NCBI RefSeq assembly: GCF_026127265.1
Contig: NZ_WWFG01000001.1
Coordinates: 1,302,001 to 1,366,000 of the forward strand
Reading direction: 5' to 3'
DNA: 64,000 nucleotides
Source: Nostoc sp. KVJ3
GTDB taxonomy: Bacteria > Cyanobacteriota > Cyanobacteriia > Cyanobacteriales > Nostocaceae
Shown here: piece by piece, positions 54,872-63,512 of the stretch
Layout: each line of letters begins with the position of its first letter
Position numbering within the stretch: the first letter of the stretch is position 1
The notes under the pieces: generated by a model
Database searches by the model: none
The model's input: the letters and a program-made list of their open reading frames with translations, nothing else
What the model was told of the DNA's origin: nothing
Made by a program: the position numbers and the translations under genes

Positions 54872-55708
54872 ATGACGAATCAAGCTCCTATCCCGGTTAT
54901 TGTCAACGGTGCTGCTGGTAAAATGGGCCGTGAGGTAATTAAGGCGGTGGCGCAAGCGCCTGACTTAAACCTAGTGGGTGCAATTGACCACAGTTTGGAA
55001 CATCAAGATAAAGACGCTGGAGAGTTAGCGGGTTTAAGCGAACCTCTGGAAGTGCCGATTACCAATCAATTAGAACCGATGTTGGGTTATGTGGCTGGTG
55101 ACAGACACTCTCCTCCAGGGGTGATTGTAGACTTTACTCATCCCGATTCAGTTTATGACAATATTCGTAGTGCGATCGCTTACGGTATTCGTCCAGTTGT
55201 CGGCACTACTGGTTTAAGTCCAGAACAAATTCAAGATTTGGCAGACTTTGCCGATAAAGCTAGCACTGGTTGTCTAATTATTCCTAACTTCTCCATTGGT
55301 ATGGTGCTGTTACAACAAGCCGCCATCGCCGCCTCCAAATATTTTGACCATGTAGAAATTATCGAACTACATCACAACCAAAAAGCTGATGCTCCCAGTG
55401 GTACTGCCATTCAAACAGCACAGTTACTAGGAGAATTGGGTAAAACTTTCAACCATGCTCTTGTAGAAGAAACGGAGAAATTACCAGGAGCAAGGGGTAG
55501 TATAGCAGATGAAGGGATTAGAATTCATAGCGTGCGCTTGCCGGGACTGATTGCCCATCAAGAAGTTATTTTTGGCGCAGCAGGACAGATTTATACTTTA
55601 CGACATGATACGAGCGATCGCGCTTGTTATATGCCAGGAGTTCTACTAGCGATTCGCAAAGTCTTAGCGCTAAAGTCGTTAGTATATGGATTAGAAAAGA
55701 TACTTTAA
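54872..55708 (+). CDS. dapB: 4-hydroxy-tetrahydrodipicolinate reductase
   Basis: NAD(P)H-dependent step of lysine and diaminopimelate synthesis. It is 278 aa. The nucleotide-binding loop is VNGAAGKMGREV, and the active-site region IIELHHNQKADAPSGTA has the His-His and Lys of the family. VVGTTGLS and PNFSIGMVLL are also typical. The start is ATG 54872. The following membrane-protein gene starts 32 bp after the stop. Confidence 0.96.
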   Translation: MTNQAPIPVIVNGAAGKMGREVIKAVAQAPDLNLVGAIDHSLEHQDKDAGELAGLSEPLEVPITNQLEPMLGYVAGDRHSPPGVIVDFTHPDSVYDNIRSAIAYGIRPVVGTTGLSPEQIQDLADFADKASTGCLIIPNFSIGMVLLQQAAIAASKYFDHVEIIELHHNQKADAPSGTAIQTAQLLGELGKTFNHALVEETEKLPGARGSIADEGIRIHSVRLPGLIAHQEVIFGAAGQIYTLRHDTSDRACYMPGVLLAIRKVLALKSLVYGLEKIL

Positions 55709-55740
55709 ATACACTATTCGGCATTCATCACTCAGCACTC

Positions 55741-56427
55741 ATGTTAGTACCACTGACTCGCCAGAAATTTGAACAAGTTATCCCCCTAATTGCCACTGGT
55801 TTGCAGTACAAGTACTATTGGGGGAAATTCTCAAATTTTTTGCAACGGCTGTTAATTTCTGTAGTTGCCGTAGTTGCCATCTTACTTATAACAGTCGTTT
55901 TTAGGCTTGCGTTTGCTTCCATAGTATTTGTGCTGGGCATAGTTAGCGCTTTTTTTTGGTTGTGGTATCCAGTGTTTCAAGCAAGTATGCGGAATTTGCA
56001 ATGCCGCCGTTATAAATATGGCGGCTTTTTCCGTGGTCGAGTCTTAGATTGGTGGATTACAGACCAGTTAATGGGTAAAACCGAAACAGTCAACAGCAAA
56101 GGCGAATTGGTGATTATAGAAAACCGAGAAAAACAAATTAACTTAGAGGTGGGTGATGAAACAGGATTTACCATTGAGTTTGTAGCACCATTACGTCCCG
56201 CCCACAAAGTTATTACTCGCGGTCAAATTGCCGAAATGGTAGTACTGTCAAATCGCGCAGATTTGAGCAGTATTGAACAATTCAGTGATATATACATTCC
56301 CAGTCGTGACCTGTGGATTAGCGATTATCCTTATCTACGGCGGGATTTCTTTAACGAAGTCGGTCGCCGCTTGCGTGAAGACCAACAACAAAAACCGCGT
56401 CGCCGCCGGCCGAGAGTAGAGGAGTAA
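55741..56427 (+). CDS. Conserved cyanobacterial two-helix membrane protein
   Basis: A 228-aa protein. Two hydrophobic segments (about 38-60 and 62-85) are followed by a soluble domain and a basic tail (QQKPRRRRPRVEE). Relatives in databases are often labelled phosphate ABC transporter permease, but no EAA loop or permease motif is visible, so I would not use that name. ATG 55741 was chosen; the longer frame overlaps dapB. It is probably co-transcribed with dapB. Confidence 0.7.
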   Translation: MLVPLTRQKFEQVIPLIATGLQYKYYWGKFSNFLQRLLISVVAVVAILLITVVFRLAFASIVFVLGIVSAFFWLWYPVFQASMRNLQCRRYKYGGFFRGRVLDWWITDQLMGKTETVNSKGELVIIENREKQINLEVGDETGFTIEFVAPLRPAHKVITRGQIAEMVVLSNRADLSSIEQFSDIYIPSRDLWISDYPYLRRDFFNEVGRRLREDQQQKPRRRRPRVEE

Positions 56428-56811
56428 ACTACCCCAACCGAAGACGGACAGCGCTTCCCAATTTATCGGGAATAGCCTCCAACTCCATAGTTCTATTGGT
56501 CTGATATCTCTCCAAGGCGTTGCTGATCTGGTAAGATAAGTCCCATCTTAACCATCAATGCCACAAGCGAAAAGTGCTGTCTTGAGGTCTCCCCCGCCGC
56601 AGGATGCGCGAAGCGCTGTAGAGGAGCAACTTTTAAAGAGAGCGAAAACCAAGCTAATAGGTATATGTCGCAAGAGAAAGATTTGGGTCTTGGGAACCAG
56701 GATTCCTGACAAGAGGAGGGAATGTCAGACCAAAAAAACTACGGAGTAATTGATGGCTATTCCCGATGAATTGGAAGCGATCAACTTCAGCATTAGGCAA
56801 GTCTGAGTAGT
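56428..56811. other. Spacer without a supported gene
   Basis: A 63-codon frame at 56558 is Lys/Arg-rich and crosses repeat-like sequence (GCGCGAAGCGCTGTAGAGG); I do not accept it as a gene. No terminator is clear. Confidence 0.5.
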
Positions 56812-58248
56812 TCACAGAGAGCATCCCACTTTAATGAGTTTCCCTTTAAAACGATAGGTAACTCGCCCACAAGCAAAACCTGCCACCTTAGATTCTACAT
56901 AAGTCCGCGTAGGGGGGTTTTGTCTATCTAGCCGCGATTTCCAATCGCCAGATATTTTTTCTAGAGTGGGATGCTTCTTTAAAAACTCCGAGTCTGCAAC
57001 AATATCATGAGGCCCCTTAACACTTACCTTAGAAGTATTAATGTAGATATTATTATCGTAAATAACGTTTTGGCTTTTGGTTTTACTATTAATATTCTTG
57101 CCAGGAAAAGCATAAAGAATATTATTTAAAATCCTGACATCAGATGACGTGTAGGTAAATATTTGTCCTCCCTTAAGTTCTGGAGTCTGATTATTTAAAA
57201 CAGCTGTGTTATTGACAATATCAACATGATCGCTTCCAATTGTATGAATACCTGAACCACCATTATTAAATGTAAGATTGTTTTTAACTAAAGTCCGTCC
57301 TGTATATGCACCCAATTTTGAGTTACCTTGATCGTTTCTAGAACTATCAATAATAATACCATTCCCATCTGTAATCTTTCCGGCTGCAATCCAAGGGATA
57401 TACATGCGATTGTTATAGACCTTATTGTTGGTAATAAACATCTTGTATCCACGGTTGTTGTCAGAATTCCAACTACTCAAGAACCCAACGCCACTGCAAC
57501 CATAAATACTATACCAGGCATTATTGAACACCACATTATGATCTATTGTCACATAATCAGCCTGTGCTGCTCCGATACCTCCTCCTCCACAGTCATGCAC
57601 TTTATTATTCAAAATCCGAATATGATGAACATGACCATTGGTTCGTCCATCCACATTGATGCAGTTTCCATTGGTCAGTGGATTTGTTTTGTTAGTCTTC
57701 TGACTCATGGCATAATCAAGGCTGATATTGGCATTGTTTCCGACAACCTCCAGCCCGTTGATCTCAATATATGAAGCTCCACCCAAGACCGTAATCCCGT
57801 TCCATGTATTGTGCTGAATTTTTGGGAAATGACCAGGATATGCTTTATATCTAATCCATGCATTGGCAGTTCCAGAACGTTTAATATATAAAGCACTTCC
57901 AGCTTGACCTATATTTTTGTAGACTCCATTCATAATCAATACTGTATCGCCAGGATTGGTAAGGTCTGCTGCCTTTTGAATAGTCCTAAAGGCGGATGAA
58001 CTAGAGAGTCCGCTATTATTGTCGCTTCCAGTACCACTCACATAGTATGTTTTCGGAGTCGCCTTAGCGCTGATTAGCTGGCGGCTAGATAGGCTCATTT
58101 CCTTGTTAGTGGATGCCTGAAAATTTTCAACTACAGAAGCTTTTATTCTTTCTCCCCCAGCCAAAAGACCTAATACTACGGGAATTGCAAGATATGCGCT
58201 TAAACTGAAACCTTGAATAACCACAAGAAAAGGCTCCTTTGTCGGCAA
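56812..58248 (-). CDS. Exported right-handed beta-helix protein (DUF1565-like)
   Basis: A 478-aa protein. The front holds a hydrophobic segment (about 10-32) that may be a signal or anchor. KTYYVSGTGSDNNSGLSSSS and AFRTIQKAADLTNPGDTVLI are typical of DUF1565/pectate-lyase-like entries. Repeated beta-helix coils follow (YIEINGLEVVGNN, HIRILNNKVHDCGGGGIG, YVTIDHNVVFNNAW, VDIVNNTAVLNNQ). It is probably a secreted or surface polysaccharide-acting enzyme, such as an epimerase or lyase. The substrate is unknown. Confidence 0.8.
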   Translation of the reverse strand: MPTKEPFLVVIQGFSLSAYLAIPVVLGLLAGGERIKASVVENFQASTNKEMSLSSRQLISAKATPKTYYVSGTGSDNNSGLSSSSAFRTIQKAADLTNPGDTVLIMNGVYKNIGQAGSALYIKRSGTANAWIRYKAYPGHFPKIQHNTWNGITVLGGASYIEINGLEVVGNNANISLDYAMSQKTNKTNPLTNGNCINVDGRTNGHVHHIRILNNKVHDCGGGGIGAAQADYVTIDHNVVFNNAWYSIYGCSGVGFLSSWNSDNNRGYKMFITNNKVYNNRMYIPWIAAGKITDGNGIIIDSSRNDQGNSKLGAYTGRTLVKNNLTFNNGGSGIHTIGSDHVDIVNNTAVLNNQTPELKGGQIFTYTSSDVRILNNILYAFPGKNINSKTKSQNVIYDNNIYINTSKVSVKGPHDIVADSEFLKKHPTLEKISGDWKSRLDRQNPPTRTYVESKVAGFACGRVTYRFKGKLIKVGCSL

Positions 58249-58324
58249 TACTTAACAAAAATATCAGGATATTTAGTAATTTTAAATACTCTTTTGGATA
58301 CAGAATACAATAGAGCCGACTTTC

Positions 58325-58954
58325 CTAACTCCCCCGATTTCCATCTTGTCCATAGGCTTGCCAAGCCAAATCTACCAATCCATCAACGATCGCAGCGGCA
58401 ACAACTGCATTACCTTTGCGACCGTCAATGATAATATGGGGCACTAGAGAGTCTTGTAAGCGCCTCTTTGCTTCATCAACATTGACAAATCCGACTGGAG
58501 TCGCAATTATCAAAGCAGGTCTAATTTCCTCAGCTTCAATTAAATCTACCAGTGCTGTTAGCGCTGTTAATGCTTGACCCACCACAAAAATACCCTCTGG
58601 ATAACGCTTTGCTAAGGTTTCGATTCCCCATGCTGCCCGAGTTTTTTCTTTTTGAGGGCGTGTCAGAGCTTCCATACTGCAATACACCGGATTGGCAAAG
58701 GTATTTTGAATCTCGTAGGCAATACCTACTTGTACCATTGGGACATCTACCACAATCGTGGTACGCGCAGCTAGTGCTGCTGCTCCTGCTTGCAAAGCAC
58801 GCTCAGAGAAACAAATCAAAGACTTATACTCAAAGTCAGCCGTCGCGTAGATTACCCGACGCACAATCTCATACTCTGCGGGTGAAAAGACATGATTTTC
58901 AATTTCATTATCGATGATTGCTAAACTTTGAGCATCAGTTACGTGCCATTCCAT
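58325..58954 (-). CDS. cobH: Precorrin-8X methylmutase (CobH/CbiC)
   Basis: Moves a methyl group on the corrin ring in cobalamin synthesis. It is 209 aa. Motifs are VRRVIYATADFEYKSL, ARTTIVVDVPMVQVGIA, IIATPVGFVNVDEAK and the C-terminal IIIDGRKGNAVVAAAIVDGL. The His of the usual MIHACG-type motif is Tyr here (RVIYATAD). The start is ATG 58954. No other cob gene is in the window. Confidence 0.92.
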   Translation of the reverse strand: MEWHVTDAQSLAIIDNEIENHVFSPAEYEIVRRVIYATADFEYKSLICFSERALQAGAAALAARTTIVVDVPMVQVGIAYEIQNTFANPVYCSMEALTRPQKEKTRAAWGIETLAKRYPEGIFVVGQALTALTALVDLIEAEEIRPALIIATPVGFVNVDEAKRRLQDSLVPHIIIDGRKGNAVVAAAIVDGLVDLAWQAYGQDGNRGS

Positions 58955-59011
58955 TTTTGTTGAGCTTCTGAAATATTTAGTTTTCAGCTTATCAGCTTCA
59001 GGGATTTAGGA

Positions 59012-59039
59012 GTAGAGACGCGATTAATCGCGTCTCTAC
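59012..59039. repeat. Dispersed palindrome GTAGAGACGCG...CGCGTCTCTAC
   Basis: A perfect 28-bp palindrome with the core found inside cruG and between potD and potB. It lies between cobH and the TPM gene, both read on the minus strand. Confidence 0.85.
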
Positions 59040-59077
59040 AGGAGTTAGAAGTTAATTAAAAACTCATAACTCAGCAC

Positions 59078-59887
59078 TCATAACTCATTGCTGGAAGAAG
59101 ACCGACTGAAAACAGGAGATAGGTAGGCAACCAAGACACCGATAATAAAGCCAGAGATATTGCGAACTAGAGGCAACCAGTCGCTTGTGCGTGTCACCAC
59201 CGGCCCAATACCAAAGGCAATAAATAAGATTCCCCACAAAGGTGAGAAAATTAAAGCCCATTGCCAAGCAAAAACTTGTCCTTTCTCGCGGGGTTGGGCT
59301 GCAAATCCACAAATCACCCCACCAATAATTGAGCTAATCAAGGTGAGAATCCATTGCTCTCGCGGCAGTCCGGGAACAACATTGCAACCACCTTTGAGTA
59401 AACAACCTTTAACCGATTCTAAGGCTTGCAGAATGGCTTGGTCTTCCCCTTGTTCGCGGACAAAGTACAAATTACCGAAACGGGTTTGTAGTTCTATCCA
59501 GAATGTTCTGGGTAAAAGTTCATAAACAGCATCGCCGACGCTGAAACTAAGGATGTTACCGCCACGAGAATCGGCAACTAGTAAAATGCTTTTGTCATCC
59601 AAACCCCAATATTTGATAACTGCCCGACCTGGAGTGCGGTCATATTGGGTCAATACTCGCAATTTCCAGCCCGTATCGGCTTCAAACTGTTCTAAATCTT
59701 TGACAAGCTTTTCTTCTTGCAGCACAGGCAGAGATTTAGCTAAGTCTACAACTGGAGTAAAGGTGTCAGGGAGTAACTCAGGATTGTCATAAGCCAGTGC
59801 TGGGGGAGAATGCATGACCCAAATTGACCCAGCCAGAAAAAATACTGCAATAGATAAGAGAATTCGTCGCCAAAAACAAGATTGCAT
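59078..59887 (-). CDS. TPM-domain (Psb32-like) thylakoid/periplasmic protein
   Basis: A 269-aa protein. The signal peptide is ILLSIAVFFLAGSIWVM... with cleavage near PALAYDN. The TPM domain (about 40-165) shows LEQFEADTGWKLRVLTQYDR, AVIKYWGLDDKSILLVADSR, and GNILSFSVGDAVYELLPRTFW. Two or three transmembrane helices follow (about 185-255). Related plant and algal proteins protect photosystem II. ATG 59887 is preferred because it begins the signal peptide. Confidence 0.82.
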   Translation of the reverse strand: MQSCFWRRILLSIAVFFLAGSIWVMHSPPALAYDNPELLPDTFTPVVDLAKSLPVLQEEKLVKDLEQFEADTGWKLRVLTQYDRTPGRAVIKYWGLDDKSILLVADSRGGNILSFSVGDAVYELLPRTFWIELQTRFGNLYFVREQGEDQAILQALESVKGCLLKGGCNVVPGLPREQWILTLISSIIGGVICGFAAQPREKGQVFAWQWALIFSPLWGILFIAFGIGPVVTRTSDWLPLVRNISGFIIGVLVAYLSPVFSRSSSSNEL

Positions 59888-60072
59888 GGACGTTTTTATA
59901 CAAATATCAACGGTAGAAGTGAACAAGTTGTTTTAAAAGAGTACTGGAAAAATGATAGTTCTTTACACTTGTTTACTTTACTCTAATCTAAGGGATCAAA
60001 GCAAAGGGTTTTTAGGAACTAGGGAATGGGGAGTGGTATTGATAAAGTTTTAATTCTCCCCTGCTCCCTGCT

Positions 60073-60099
60073 CCCTGCTCCCTTGCCTCTTTTTCAATC
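60073..60099. repeat. 27-bp sequence shared with 39188-39214, containing a stop codon
   Basis: The same 27 bases (starting CCCTGCTCCCTTGCCTCTTT) occur at both places. In each the minus-strand TGA stop of the adjacent gene lies inside the shared sequence. It continues into the CTCCCTG heptamer array (about 60058-60078). Confidence 0.85.
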
Positions 60100-60633
60100 T
60101 TCGTCATCAAAATTGGTTTCCCAGTTAGCAGAGTCGTTGTAACCGTCATTAGCACGGTATACGTCTGTGTTTATCCGGCGATTTTCTTGCCTTCGCACTT
60201 CTCGTTCTCGCAACGTTAGTAGTGATTGTTCATTGCTTGGCAAGCGATCGCTATTTCGTCTCGTGGGTTTTTGGCGTGTGAAGTTTCTCCAAGCAGCTTT
60301 TGCGCCAACAAAGATGCTGCGTGTACCGACTTGCAGATTTTGAGCTTGAATTCTTGCACTATCAAGACTTTGATCGACTTGTTTGGCGACTTGACTGGCA
60401 TTTTTTACACCTTCACTAACATCATCAGTTAAGTCAGTAATTTCCAAACCAGTCACACGGATAGCTTCTAGAGTGGGTGGTAATTCTCGTGAAAGTGTAT
60501 CAAATAGCTTTTCTGCACTGCGAGCAGCGCGTGCTAACTCCTGCAAAGCCGGTATTGCTGCCACTAAAACCGCAGTCAAGCTTGTGGCGACTAAGAGTAA
60601 GGAGAGTCCCAACCAAAACAGGGGATCAATCAC
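60094..60633 (-). CDS. DUF948-domain membrane-anchored protein
   Basis: A 179-aa protein. An N-terminal helix (about 5-30, LFWLGLSLLLVATSLTAVLV) is followed by an amphipathic coiled region (AARSAEKLFDTLSRELPPTL, then VSEGVKNASQVAKQVDQSL) typical of DUF948. The tail is basic, then acidic (NWETNFDDED). It follows the YtxH-like gene by 11 bp and is surely co-transcribed with it. The function is unknown. Confidence 0.78.
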   Translation of the reverse strand: MIDPLFWLGLSLLLVATSLTAVLVAAIPALQELARAARSAEKLFDTLSRELPPTLEAIRVTGLEITDLTDDVSEGVKNASQVAKQVDQSLDSARIQAQNLQVGTRSIFVGAKAAWRNFTRQKPTRRNSDRLPSNEQSLLTLREREVRRQENRRINTDVYRANDGYNDSANWETNFDDED

Positions 60634-60644
60634 GGTGATATCAT

Positions 60645-60995
60645 TTATGAGCGTTCTAATTGCTGGGGAAGAGAATCGGGATTTTCAGGCGATGTTTGCC
60701 GCTTTAAAATTTGGCTTTCTCGCTGACTGGCATCTACACCTGCTGCGATCGCTTCTCGTAATCTATCTAAAGTCTCATCCCAGTTTCGCAGTGCGCTAGC
60801 AGAGAGACGATCTGCCTGGATTTGCACACTCGTTGATAAATCTTCTGCCAATTCTGGGATAGCATTAGCAGATTTTTGCAAAATTTTTCGTGTTTCGCGC
60901 CCTGTGCGGGGAGCCACGAGCAAACCAGTCAAAGCACCGATGGTAGCTCCCAGCATCAAACCGCCAATAAATCCTCCCGAACGGTTATTAGACAT
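60645..60995 (-). CDS. YtxH-domain protein
   Basis: A 116-aa protein. MSNNRSGGFIGGLMLGATIG and the following ALTGLLVAPRTGRETRKIL are the YtxH hallmark: a Gly-rich membrane helix, then P-x-x-G-x-E/x-R. A helical tail (RLSASALRNWDETLDRLREA) follows. The YtxH-DUF948 pairing is common and suggests an envelope or stress role. The start is ATG 60995. Confidence 0.82.
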   Translation of the reverse strand: MSNNRSGGFIGGLMLGATIGALTGLLVAPRTGRETRKILQKSANAIPELAEDLSTSVQIQADRLSASALRNWDETLDRLREAIAAGVDASQRESQILKRQTSPENPDSLPQQLERS

Positions 60996-61232
60996 ATTGT
61001 TGTTTCTCTCCTTACGCCTATTTTAAGTGGATTTTCTCTCTTTGTAAGACTCCACCGATTTTATTCAGTTAATCTTTTGTGACAAAATATCAGCTAAAAA
61101 AGTTGCTTTTATTCATTAAATATCAAAATCATTAATTACTTATAATTAAAAAGTCCCTGCATTCCCGTCTTATGCCATCCCTGCGCTCTACGTCAGTCAT
61201 AATTATAAATGTTCGCGTGAACCTGACATCAC

Positions 61233-61568
61233 TCATTTTGCAATATTCCTTTTCCCGGATGTTAACTCTAGTCTCCGAAAATAACGCTGCCAGATTTGCC
61301 GCCCTTGTAAAAGTAGGCTTATAATTTGCTGCATTTGTTGAATTTGCATTTGTAATGTTTGGTTTCTCTGCCGGAAGTTATAAATATTCTTCTGACTAAG
61401 ATAAATATTTTCCGGTGCTTTATTTAGTGCTGCATGAGTACAAATTTCATAGAGGGTTAACCTATCTGCTATGTATGCTAGCTGCTGCTTAAGTTGCCAT
61501 ACCCGCCAAGCCACATAGAGTAGTATTGCTGAAATGAGGGTATTAACGAAAATAACTAAAATCACCAT
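61233..61568 (-). CDS. Small membrane protein with coiled coil, unknown
   Basis: A 111-aa protein. One N-terminal transmembrane helix (VILVIFVNTLISAILLYVAW) is followed by a helical region and a Gln/Met-rich coiled coil (LQMQIQQMQQIISLLLQGR). The tail is basic. I do not recognise the family. It is two genes downstream of none; the spacer 60996-61232 has no other gene. Confidence 0.6.
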   Translation of the reverse strand: MVILVIFVNTLISAILLYVAWRVWQLKQQLAYIADRLTLYEICTHAALNKAPENIYLSQKNIYNFRQRNQTLQMQIQQMQQIISLLLQGRQIWQRYFRRLELTSGKRNIAK

Positions 61569-62400
61569 TGTTTATCTTCACCAATATCAGTTTTGACAAA
61601 TTTTCCTATGTAAGTTGGTAGGCATGATGAAATGTAAGATGTCATTGCCAGCAAAGCAATCCCAGAGGTTTTGCGATTGCTTTGCTTCGCTCGCAATGAC
61701 ATAACATATTATATTTATTTATATCCATCTACTTACTTGACAAAGAATTTTAGATTTTAGATTTTTTGGGTACGAACTAAAAAAATCGCCAATTGCCAAT
61801 TTTGTAACAACTATATGGCCACACCTCGCAAAACCACAGCTACAATTGCCTTAGATTCACGACTCGGTTTGCGAAATCAACCCGTATGCTCAATAAGCCC
61901 CACCATTACTACATTCCACTCCTTAACCTGATAATCGTAGTCAATTTACGACCTTTATGGTACGTAAACACAATGGCATAGCCCTCTTCAACATCCGGTG
62001 AGAGAACTACACTACAATCCTTACCGGAGACTCCCCAGCATCGCCTTTATTATTGTGCTGTTACCTCTAGCATTTTTCTAGTCAGGACTTACGCAAAAAA
62101 GTTCTGAAGTAGCGGTAATTCATGAATTACCGCTACGACAAATCAGGTTTTTGAGACAATTTTGCGTAAGTCCTGCTAGTATGTCGCGTGAAGCTCACTA
62201 ACATTTTGCATCGAAAAACCTTACTGATGATTTAGCAAGCAAAAATTGCTGGATTTTGACTGGGGAAAGTGAAAGTTGAAAAGAAGAGAGTCTATTAATT
62301 TCTCTTCTCTTATACAATTCTCCCAGATGAAGGCTTGTCCATTTTCCTTTAACCTCTTCTTTGTTGAAGGCTTTTCCCTAGTATTTTACTAATCCGTTAC
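61569..62400. other. Spacer with a TCATTGC-type hairpin and a MITE
   Basis: A TGTCATTGC...GCAATGACA hairpin repeat spans about 61644-61702 and a MITE lies at 62083-62175. The stretch 61800-62050 has no convincing frame. The right end leads into the Zur-type box. Confidence 0.55.
62083..62175. mobile_element. 93-bp MITE with CTAGT target duplication
   Basis: The ends CAGGACTTACGCAAAA and TTTTGCGTAAGTCCTG are inverted repeats; the core is a GTAATTCATGAATTAC palindrome. CTAGT occurs on both sides (62078-62082 and 62176-62180), a 5-bp target duplication. Relatives are at about 47368-47455 and, as one end only, at 28780-28797. Confidence 0.85.
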
Positions 62401-62416
62401 TGATAATGATTATTTT
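62401..62416 (+). promoter_or_regulatory. Zur-type operator upstream of the metal-binding protein gene
   Basis: TGATAATGATTATTTT fits the AT-rich Zur/Fur pattern (TGATAAT-n-ATTATCA style). It lies 24 bp before the ATG of the ZnuA-like gene, so it overlaps the expected promoter and 5' end. Repression by Zur with zinc is the likely meaning; which regulator binds is inference. Confidence 0.65.
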
Positions 62417-62439
62417 TCTATATCCAGTAGGAGGTGAGG

Positions 62440-63429
62440 ATGTCCAAAAAATTACCATCAACTAATTCTTTCCCAGCTATTATTGTTGCTTTGACGATTG
62501 GATTTGCTGGGTGTGGAAATCAAACTGCAAGAACTACATTTACTCAACCTACTACCCAGGTCAATGAGAATCTTCCCAGAGTTGTAGCAACAACAAGTGT
62601 ATTATGTGACTTAACCAAACAAGTTGCCGGGAATACAGTTAATCTCACCTGTTTAATTGACCCTAGTATCAATCCTCATTTTTATAAACCAAAGCTGGAA
62701 GATCGTAGAGCTATTGAGCAAGCTAATCTCATTCTCTATAATGGCTATAATTTAGAACCAAATCTGATCAAATTAATTAAAGCGACTAAAACCCCTGCAC
62801 CGAAAATAGCTGTCGGTCAACTTGCGGTGTCTAAGCCACAACAATTTCAGAAAGGCAATAAAAATGTAATCGATCCTTATCTTTGGCACAATACTAAGAA
62901 TGCGATCGGGATAGTGAAGGTAATTAATAGTAACCTGGGAAAATTAGCATCTAGTGATGCTGCGACTTATAGCAACAATACCAAAAAAATCACAAATGAA
63001 CTCACTCAACTAGATAGCTGGATTAAGTCAAGAATTGCCAGTATTCCTGTCAAAGAACGCAAGTTAGTTACAACCTCTGATGCACTGGGCTATTACGCTA
63101 AAGCATACGGTATTTCATTAGCAGGGGGATTACAAGGGATTAGTACTGACGAAAATCTAACAGATGCGAAAGAAAAAAATTTGGTTACAAATATTAAACG
63201 GGCTAAAGTCTCAACAATTTTTACTCAAGCGGCTAAACCTAATTTTCTTGAATCTGTAGCAAGAGTTGCTGGGGTTAAAATTTCTCGCAGGAGTTTATAT
63301 ACCGAGGGACTTGGTGAACCAGGAAGCGAGGCTGACACTTATCAGAAAATGATGATTGCCAATACACGTACAATTGTAGAAGGCTCAGAAGGGACGTATT
63401 TAATGTTTGAAGCTAAAGCTAATCAGTAG
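62440..63429 (+). CDS. Metal (zinc-type) ABC transporter substrate-binding lipoprotein
   Basis: A 329-aa cluster A-I binding protein of the ZnuA/MntC class. The signal peptide ends in the lipobox FAGC (Cys25). The first half has TTSVLCDLTKQVAGN and His80 in NPHFYKP. His150 in DPYLWHNTKN comes next. Where ZnuA has a third His and MntC a Glu, this protein has Ser213 in TTSDALGYYAKAYG. Asp299 in PGSEADTYQKM is the usual fourth ligand position. ATG 62440 has GAGGTGAGG just before it, better than an in-frame GTG at 62434. A Zur-type box lies upstream. No permease or ATPase gene is adjacent. Confidence 0.85.
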   Translation: MSKKLPSTNSFPAIIVALTIGFAGCGNQTARTTFTQPTTQVNENLPRVVATTSVLCDLTKQVAGNTVNLTCLIDPSINPHFYKPKLEDRRAIEQANLILYNGYNLEPNLIKLIKATKTPAPKIAVGQLAVSKPQQFQKGNKNVIDPYLWHNTKNAIGIVKVINSNLGKLASSDAATYSNNTKKITNELTQLDSWIKSRIASIPVKERKLVTTSDALGYYAKAYGISLAGGLQGISTDENLTDAKEKNLVTNIKRAKVSTIFTQAAKPNFLESVARVAGVKISRRSLYTEGLGEPGSEADTYQKMMIANTRTIVEGSEGTYLMFEAKANQ

Positions 63430-63441
63430 TTATTTAATCCG

Positions 63442-63480
63442 AGCGTCCGCATTTTTTGTAATCGAAAAAACGCGGACGCT
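63442..63480. terminator. Bidirectional terminator between convergent genes
   Basis: AGCGTCCGC (63442-63450) and GCGGACGCT (63472-63480) form a 9-bp GC stem with T- and A-runs in the loop. It lies between the convergent metal-binding protein and DUF4330 genes. Confidence 0.65.
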
Positions 63481-63512
63481 TGGTCTATTTTTTCAATGTA
63501 AAAATGCAAATG

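Noticed and set aside
55741..56427. Name phosphate ABC transporter permease for the gene after dapB
   Set aside because: Only two helices and no EAA loop; the label seems to be a propagated annotation.
56558..56749. 63-codon basic frame
   Set aside because: Composition and repeat content look non-coding; no family likeness.
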